In this document: piece after piece, positions 57,893 to 64,000 of the stretch
Position numbering within the stretch: the first letter of the stretch is position 1
How the letters are laid out: each line of letters opens with the position of its first letter
Origin: Scytalidium lignicola
Lineage: Eukaryota > Ascomycota > Leotiomycetes
Length of the DNA: 64,000 bases
Assembly (NCBI GenBank): GCA_002812745.2
Contig: NCSJ02000100.1
Coordinates: 62,001 to 126,000, forward strand
Direction: 5' to 3'
Translations under genes and position numbers: made by a program
Notes under the pieces: generated by a model
The model's database searches: none
The model's input: the letters and a program-made list of their open reading frames with translations, nothing else
Told to the model about the DNA's origin: nothing

Positions 57893-58273
57893 TCAGCTCT
57901 CATAGGCATATAATCCAAAGCTTCTAGTGGCAGGAGGAATCGGAACTGATCCTGTCTCTTTGCCAAAAGCTGCATGCAATTCGAAGCCCTCAACGCCATT
58001 CACAATACCAGTGCTCCAGACAACAGCAGTGACAGCCGGATCAGAGCAAGGCAAGAGACCAGCTTGGACAGTGGAACCAGAGCAATAGGCAGCGAACTTT
58101 TCCGTGTCGTCAGCAGTGGTTTGGATGTCGAATGCGTATTTGAGGCCGTTTCCAGTGTCGTCACCGAGACTAAAATAGGTGACTTGCCAGGTGTTAGACG
58201 GGGTCCCTGAGGTGGGCAGCGCAAGCGCTACGGAAGAGGCGAAAAGGGCGACGAGTGCGGTCTTGGCAAACAT
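57893..58273 (-). CDS. Small secreted protein, 126 aa, function unknown
   Basis: Intronless gene with a clear signal peptide (MFAKTALVALFASSVALALP). The mature chain is about 107 residues with only two Cys (AAYCSG and LLPCSD), able to form one disulfide. Its alternating pattern (NTWQVTYFSLGDD, KYAFDIQTT, FELHAAFG) suggests a small beta-sandwich. I do not recognise the family. The size and isolation next to repeats are typical of fast-evolving secreted proteins, including candidate effectors, but there is no direct evidence for such a role. A TATA box lies about 130 bases upstream. Confidence 0.85.
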   Translation of the reverse strand: MFAKTALVALFASSVALALPTSGTPSNTWQVTYFSLGDDTGNGLKYAFDIQTTADDTEKFAAYCSGSTVQAGLLPCSDPAVTAVVWSTGIVNGVEGFELHAAFGKETGSVPIPPATRSFGLYAYES

Positions 58274-58403
58274 TTTTAAGTATGATTCGTTGGTATTCGG
58301 TGGAATTTGGGATTGAGGAGATATTGGTATTTGCTTGTGTATTGATTATTTAGATTGATGGTTGAGTTGTGATGTGATGAGGTTGTTCTGTCTGAAGACA
58401 TCT

Positions 58404-58414
58404 CCTTTTATATA
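58404..58414 (-). promoter_or_regulatory. TATA box of the 126-aa secreted-protein gene
   Basis: On the minus strand the sequence is TATATAAAAGG, 131 bases before the ATG at 58273, with an AC-rich leader between. This supports real transcription of the gene. Confidence 0.6.
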
Positions 58415-59193
58415 TCTTCTGAGCATAACACCTCGCATCTCAAAATAGGGAGTACAGCCTCGATCCATAATTTCATCGCCAGCAAGATCGCCAGGAACAT
58501 GTCCAGGACCCACCCAACGCTTTCCCAACGGATCCTTTACGTACGCCGAAATTGAAGTACTGTGGTATTGTTCGTGTTCTGTTGTTTTGCGGAACACGTC
58601 AGCTGAGTGTACAATACACAGTCAATGCTGGCGAAAAAAAATCGCGATTTGGGCAAGATCGGCCATTTACGAGCCCTGCCCCCAAATTGGTTGTCGTTAG
58701 AGCTCTGCTACGTATCCCTCACAAACGAACAGGAGCGGTAAGTGGAATCGTTATTCGTATTACATGTGTATAATTGAGGGAAAATGTCAACATTGATGAT
58801 ATAATTAGCTATTGTGGGTTATAACCCAAAATTATATTAATGTTACAAATATTACAAATATTTGAAAAACTAAAGAATAGTATAATTAGAATTAAGTTAA
58901 TATACAGTAATTAATTATTTTCTCAAAGATTATGTTATACAACTCTATAAATAAATGTGGATATTATGGTTTAGTTTAATTTTGCTCTAAATTTTACTGC
59001 TCGGTGAAGCCGGGAAATTCANTTTTTTGGTTATTTAATGTAAAAGTATAATTTCTTACTGGACAAAATGTTAGGAATATTACTAACGTATAGGTAAATG
59101 CTCTGTTCTAATATCCTGGATTTACAGTAATTTATAAATCTGAAGTGGATAATATTTTTCAATTAATGCTTGGAAGTATCCCCTTGACCGCCA

Positions 59194-59639
59194 GGAATGC
59201 GACGACTTAACACCTGTACGTGATGCATTCTACGAACTTATAGCACTCCCAAGGCAGTGTTTATAGAGTTAAGATTGAGTTAATGGAATTGAATCGACAG
59301 CTATACCTGAGCACTCTATTCTCTTTTCAACTTTGAGGGGTGTTACGAAAAGATTTTCCCTTACCAATTTATTAGTATTACACTTTTGTATCATGTTATA
59401 TTTTGATAAACACAAAATATCTGATAGTCACCTTAACTAGCTGTAAAAGGTTTATTGTCAATAGCTTTATATAAGCATGCTTTCTTAAGTTTTCAAGAGT
59501 ATTATGACATTGTAGGATTAAGGACTTAAGACTATTTATAAAGAAAAGNTTTTTTTGCTTTTTATAGTCTTTAGCTCTATTTAAACAGTACTTTGTATAT
59601 AATAATCCTAAGCTTAACATGTCCTTATACCTTTCAGGA
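59194..59639 (+). repeat. Dispersed repeat, copy 2
   Basis: Second copy of the 38287-38740 repeat, same orientation, similar length (446 bases), differing mostly by transitions. Just upstream stands GTATCCCCTTGACCGCCAG. Just downstream comes CCTGCCAGGACACAAATAAA followed by a short ATC repeat (59689-59708), an ending that resembles the 3' tail of fungal LINE elements. Confidence 0.75.
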
Positions 59640-59720
59640 GGTTATAAGGTAGCAGGTTTTGAACCTGACCTGCCAGGACACAAATAAATATTATCATCAT
59701 CATCATCACCTTCGGCTGCT

Positions 59721-60077
59721 AGAGATGGAGTTACTTATGCACATGCATAGCTTAAGCAAAATAATCTGATTACTGTATCCCCTCGGTGCCGTGCCACTTT
59801 TATTGTCGTTGGCTTAGGCCTAAAATAATTCTCTGATGTGTGACTAGTAAAAGGGAAGTTTTGGGAGGATAATACTCTAAGACGTAGATTTTGCCTGGCG
59901 AGCTTGGGTCCGAGAGGATACACTTGTACTGTAATTTTGCTGCAAATTATATTAAATTTCATTAATTAAAGTTTTATGCTCAACAGCATGTTGCATAATT
60001 AACCGAGCTATTAAAATCAAACAAAACCTGTCATAAAAGTATAAGTTGCATAAAGTTGCATAAGTGATTCCATCTCT
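59721..60077. mobile_element. 357-bp inverted-repeat element, decayed
   Basis: The left end AGAGATGGAGTTACTTATGCA and the reverse complement of the right end (AGAGATGGAATCACTTATGCA) agree except for two transitions. The similarity extends outward about 25 more bases (CCTTCGGCTGCT against CCCTCGACCGCC), so the true ends may lie near 59700 and 60100. The interior has no frame. No target duplication is clear. Confidence 0.6.
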
Positions 60078-61154
60078 GGCGGTCGAGGGGATACTCGATG
60101 AAGAAGACTGTATGCATGTAGTATAATTTGCCATATGTTAAATGTGTTTTGATAATAATACATTTGAGAAAATTATAATAAAATTTTTAAAGAAATAACA
60201 ATTCAGAAGACTTATAAAAATAATTTCACGTTAGAGTTTAAAAATGTTTACACTTAGATTATAATAAGTAAAGAGATTAAGACTACGCCTTTGGATGTTA
60301 GAAAATATTTGGAGATATTTAAAATGATTATGACTTTTAGCAAGTTTGCATAAATAGTATCGGTGTTGCAATTATAGGATAAATAAATGTTATATTAAGA
60401 CTGGTGACACTTTGTTCTTTGTAGAATACTATGCCGCATGAGAATCTTAGGCAAGTATGAATAATTTCCAAATGTCTCAATCCTAGCACTAGCCAATAAG
60501 TGTGACTATGGACTATGGGTGAGTAGTAATGATAAGAAGGATACGAAAATTCTTTTTAGACGTAAAACAACCATAAATCCACAAAGCTGACCGATCTTGA
60601 GCAGCAAGGAATCGAACGAAGTATAACATCACTCTCAACAATGAAACAAGATATATCTTAAATAAGGCGTAAGATTCCACAATCACGTTTGAGAATGTTA
60701 AATTTATGTATAAATACTTATAGGCACTTACAATATTCGAAGATTATATTATTTTTCACTCTTTACGTTCGACTACGCTAATGCCTTGTAAGGGATCCTG
60801 CTGTGATGGAATGCGATCGGTGTGTACGGTTGGCTAAGTACGATAGCGATATGGGTGTAGGTGCACGCTCTGTATGGCCGTAAAGTGTAGCTGAGCAGCA
60901 ACCAACCAATCAAATGGCAGGGTACGGTAGAACAAGAGAAAGGGGGGCTTGATTATGGTAACGATAGGTACTACTATATATATTAAGTGGTAAAGTGTGG
61001 GGAAATCTGGGGTTGCGGGGTCTCCGCTCGTACGCATATGTAGGGGACGGGAATTCCTTACCACAACTGCTACTATCGTAAGTTTTAGTATCAAATCGAT
61101 CTGAACTCTTCAAATAATGTAAGAACCTCATTATATCATTGTAACAATTGTAAG

Positions 61155-61168
61155 GTGTGTGTGTGTGT
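61155..61168. repeat. GT microsatellite
   Basis: Seven perfect GT units in AT-rich non-coding DNA. No gene is near enough to suggest a role. Confidence 0.8.
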
Positions 61169-62569
61169 CTTTTAACTTTCTTGTTATAAGACCTAGTAAT
61201 TTTAACTGTATTTTAGAAGCTTATAGGTAGCCCTTTCAGCATCACAATCAAAATCAAAAAGGATTTCTTTAAAGTAACGCAAAGAGAACTCAAAAAAACA
61301 CATCTCCGATAATGGTTTAGGAACACAGCGTCATCGCGAATTCTATGATCATTGTAGAGCAGGAATTCTTGAGTATAATGTGAGTATATTTTACATAGTG
61401 TAATCATTATCGATGACTTTAGTAGTTGATAGTATTTTAAATGAATAGGCAAATGCTGGAGACTTCATATACGTATTTAATGGAACTTTTGATGATCACA
61501 ATATTCTTCCATCAAAAGAAGAGTTCTTTACTAAGTTAAAAGGAGCCTTGGCTACCAGATTTTAATAGTAAGTCACTTTAAGATACAGTTAAACATAAGA
61601 TTCCAGGGCTATGGTCCCTGAATTCAGCGGGTTTGGTCACTGTTTTATGCGACCATTGTCCTAACTTCACAAGACTCGTATAAAGCAAACTCGCTATAAA
61701 TGATAACTTTCTATAAGCCAGGCGCGAGGACGATAGTAAAAACGTAATTTTCTTATAGGAGGAAGTTCAGAGTGTTTAGAAGTAGCCACAGAACACGACT
61801 TTATACAAAAATATAAGATGTCTGTGTGTGCGCAGAGTTTAAGATACTTAAAGTCAAAGTACCTATTATTTTTCTTAGCATAGTAGGTTTCTTGTCACTT
61901 AGAGAAGGATGTTAACCTCTATCCCTGTGTGCCGGACACCCCGCCGTGCCGGACAATTTGAGGGGTACTTTAACTTCAAGTAATTCAACATTTATATACA
62001 CATTGATATTCACGTTAATTTTATATAAATCTCATATTGTACTCATTCTTGAATATTCTAAATCTTTTTTCACTAGAAACTTATGCTTGCATTATTGTCA
62101 TTGAGCTTGATTACAAAAGAGATCNTTTTTTATTTTAAGATAGAACCTCTTTCACATTACTCTAAAATTGAGTTTTTATCACTGCTAGTATTTGTTAAAA
62201 ATATTCTATCTAAGCCACTGAGCTTGACTATAGGACCAACACGTTTTCATAAGCTTTGTGGTTGCTGTAATGTCCAACATTACGCAAAGTCGCCATGTTG
62301 AGCAATACTTCCAATAGAAGTAGCTGCCTATTCTGGACTAGCGCTGAACCCATATAATAATTACGGGTAATTTACCGCATGAACGTTATTGATACAATAT
62401 ACCGAATTTTCTTGTAAAAATGTAGGGTGTTCTTCTAGAGGGTTCCACAACGAACCGCCAAAGGTCCTCTTTCGCTGTCTGGCAGGCTCCTCCATCATTG
62501 AGCTAGTGATGATCATTCCCATGATCCCGTCCTTACCTCCATAGATAAGTTACTCATATATTTTCCAGA

Positions 62570-64000
62570 ATGACCTCGAACGGTGAGCTTTACAGATTTC
62601 TTCCACTTGATAAATATTCTAGCAATATTCGTATCCTCAAAGTCCACAAGGCCAATGCTTTCGAAGACCCTCTTATTTGTGATCTGCAAGTTGAACAACT
62701 GGACAGTCAACCTCAATATGCAGCGCTGTCATACACCTGGGGTGACCAACCATTTGACCATCACCTTGAATGTAACAAACAGTCATTGAATGTGACAGAT
62801 AGTCTCGATTATGCAATTCGTTTATTTCGTCAGCACTTTGCAGGCCAGAAGATATGGATCGACCAGATATGCATTAATCAAAATGACACCACGGAAAAAA
62901 CTTCACAGATCTCAATGATGAACAAAATCTATAGAAAAGCTTCCCATGTACTTGTGTACCTTGGAAGATTTGATTCCAACAGTCGAATGGGTGTGAAGCT
63001 AGCACAAGACGTGAAAATACACTCTGCAGAGATTCTAAGAGATTTGAAGAGAGAAGGGGGTTTACCGTACTATATTCCATCTGCCAATCACCCATCATGG
63101 GAATCCTGGCGCAATCTCTTCTATCGATTATGGTGGAGTCGAGTCTGGGTTATACAAGAAGCTATTAGCAACTCGTCAGTGTCCGTCCTCTGCGAAGAAG
63201 ATATGTTCGACTGGGATATTCTACCCTTTTCATATTTCTTCTTATCAAACCTGATGGAGGAATACCCCGCTTTGTTTAACCTTCCTTTATTTGCGTTTAC
63301 ACCAGAAATGCCCCAGTTGCAGGGAAGGATGCATGCATGGCGGTCTATCATGGACAAATACAACAATTCAAAATCTGCTATCGAGTCAAACCATCTTGGA
63401 GAAATTCTCGATATGATTCGAACATTCAGTGCTAAAGATCCGCATGATAAAATTTATGCCATCTTAGGTCTCACTATGTACTCATCCGAAGTGCCAAAAA
63501 TGGATTATAATTTGCCTGTAGAACGCGTCTATCGAGATTTTGCGGAGTATCTTTGCTCAAATGGCAAGCTATTCATGGTTTTAAGTGTAGCAGGGTTGAA
63601 AAGAGCTTTGCCTAATCTTCCGACATGGGTACCAGACTGGACTTGCGATAATCAAGGACTATCATTTCAACGTATTGAAGGGCTTGGATATTGTGCAGGT
63701 GGTGATTCAAAGGCTAGCATAAAATGCTCTGGAGATGCTGGCTTAATAATCACCCACTCTGCATTGATTGACACAATAGTTGCAATTGGTCCTGTCCGAG
63801 AGAAGACACAACCACTGGATTTGACTGAGTTCGTCCTAGATTATGTGCCCTGGACGCTGGATTCATGGGAGTTGATTAATTCAAATGATAATTTCAGATC
63901 CCTAGTTCCTTACGCGCGGTTGGAAATGTTCTCAAGTCTCGTTTCCGCCGGTTCTCCAACTGTTAAACACCCACTTAACGCACATGCCGCATATTTCACC
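62570..64000 (+). CDS. HET-domain protein (heterokaryon incompatibility), partial at window end
   Basis: Open for 477 codons from the ATG at 62570 to the window edge without a stop. HET-domain proteins act in fungal non-self recognition and can trigger cell death after fusion of unlike strains. The domain landmarks are QYAALSYTWGDQ (about residues 50-61), QKIWIDQICINQND and SRVWVIQEAI, in the order and spacing usual for HET. After the domain come the common HET-linked blocks DPHDKIYAILGL and LPTWVPDWT. No intron is needed in the visible part. The rest of the gene lies outside. It borders a repeat-rich region, a common place for HET genes. Its allelic specificity cannot be read. Confidence 0.93.
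   Translation, partial: MTSNGELYRFLPLDKYSSNIRILKVHKANAFEDPLICDLQVEQLDSQPQYAALSYTWGDQPFDHHLECNKQSLNVTDSLDYAIRLFRQHFAGQKIWIDQICINQNDTTEKTSQISMMNKIYRKASHVLVYLGRFDSNSRMGVKLAQDVKIHSAEILRDLKREGGLPYYIPSANHPSWESWRNLFYRLWWSRVWVIQEAISNSSVSVLCEEDMFDWDILPFSYFFLSNLMEEYPALFNLPLFAFTPEMPQLQGRMHAWRSIMDKYNNSKSAIESNHLGEILDMIRTFSAKDPHDKIYAILGLTMYSSEVPKMDYNLPVERVYRDFAEYLCSNGKLFMVLSVAGLKRALPNLPTWVPDWTCDNQGLSFQRIEGLGYCAGGDSKASIKCSGDAGLIITHSALIDTIVAIGPVREKTQPLDLTEFVLDYVPWTLDSWELINSNDNFRSLVPYARLEMFSSLVSAGSPTVKHPLNAHAAYFT

Larger units (their letters stand above)
58415..62569. other. Gene-poor AT-rich repeat region
   Basis: Four kilobases without an intact gene. It holds repeat copy 2, an inverted-repeat element and a GT microsatellite, listed separately. 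Isolated N characters are at 59022, 59549 and 62125, each beside a T run. At 61930-61955 GTGCCGGACA is repeated after 16 bases. Base composition fits DNA altered by repeat-induced point mutation. Confidence 0.5.

Noticed and set aside
59650..59680. Possible tRNA 3' half (TTCAAAACC loop with CAGG/CCTG stem on the minus strand)
   Set aside because: No matching 5' acceptor half or anticodon arm lies within tRNA distance. The sequence fits a repeat tail better.

Overview
This window reads as nuclear DNA of a filamentous ascomycete (Pezizomycotina). The genes carry many short introns (about 47-104 nt), mostly GT-AG. The families are typical of that group: Zn2Cys6 regulators with a fungal-specific domain, MFS and AAAP permeases, a HET-domain protein and small secreted proteins. 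AT-rich gene-poor stretches hold decayed transposons. A Leotiomycetes-like source is plausible, but the sequence alone does not prove it. Gene models were built by hand from splice sites. Where exon lengths are given they sum to a multiple of three, after allowing for one frame slip in each of three genes.

Region 1 (0.4-11.2 kb) is a cation-homeostasis block: a Na+/H+ antiporter, a HAL4/NPR1-type protein kinase with a degraded feature and a frame slip, and an intact 1101-aa P-type (Na+/K+-type) ATPase. Region 2 (11.2-20.8 kb) is AT-rich and sparse. It holds a 90-aa Gly/Val-rich protein, a 174-aa secreted protein, a 236-aa membrane protein and a 569-aa regulator whose zinc cluster is split over four exons. 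Region 3 (21.2-24.8 kb) is a divergent inositol-type module: a Gfo/Idh/MocA dehydrogenase and an MFS polyol/inositol transporter.

Region 4 (26.8-57.0 kb) looks like a catabolic island for a nitrogen-containing ring compound. Its first part has a PuuE/cyclic-imidase-like hydrolase divergent from an amidase, then a Zn2Cys6 regulator and an amino-acid permease. Its second part has a Zn2Cys6 regulator divergent from an MFS transporter, an FAD monooxygenase divergent from an isoorotate-decarboxylase-like enzyme, a 1322-aa ATP-dependent hydantoinase/5-oxoprolinase-type enzyme, a Dal5/TNA1-like anion permease and a 2-oxoglutarate/Fe(II) dioxygenase. Several of the shared promoters carry inverted repeats of the kind bound by Zn2Cys6 dimers. 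The gene set suggests uptake, oxidation, decarboxylation and ring opening of a pyrimidine, pyridine, imide or hydantoin-like substrate. The exact pathway is inferred.

Region 5 (57-62.5 kb) is gene-poor and repeat-rich. It has a 112-bp foldback element, a 357-bp inverted-repeat element, and a second copy of a repeat that also lies at 38.3 kb beside a piggyBac-like transposase remnant. One secreted-protein gene lies at 57.9-58.3 kb. The window ends inside a HET-domain gene. Nine isolated N characters, almost all touching mononucleotide runs, and two coding frame slips in such runs point to homopolymer-length uncertainty in the assembly.
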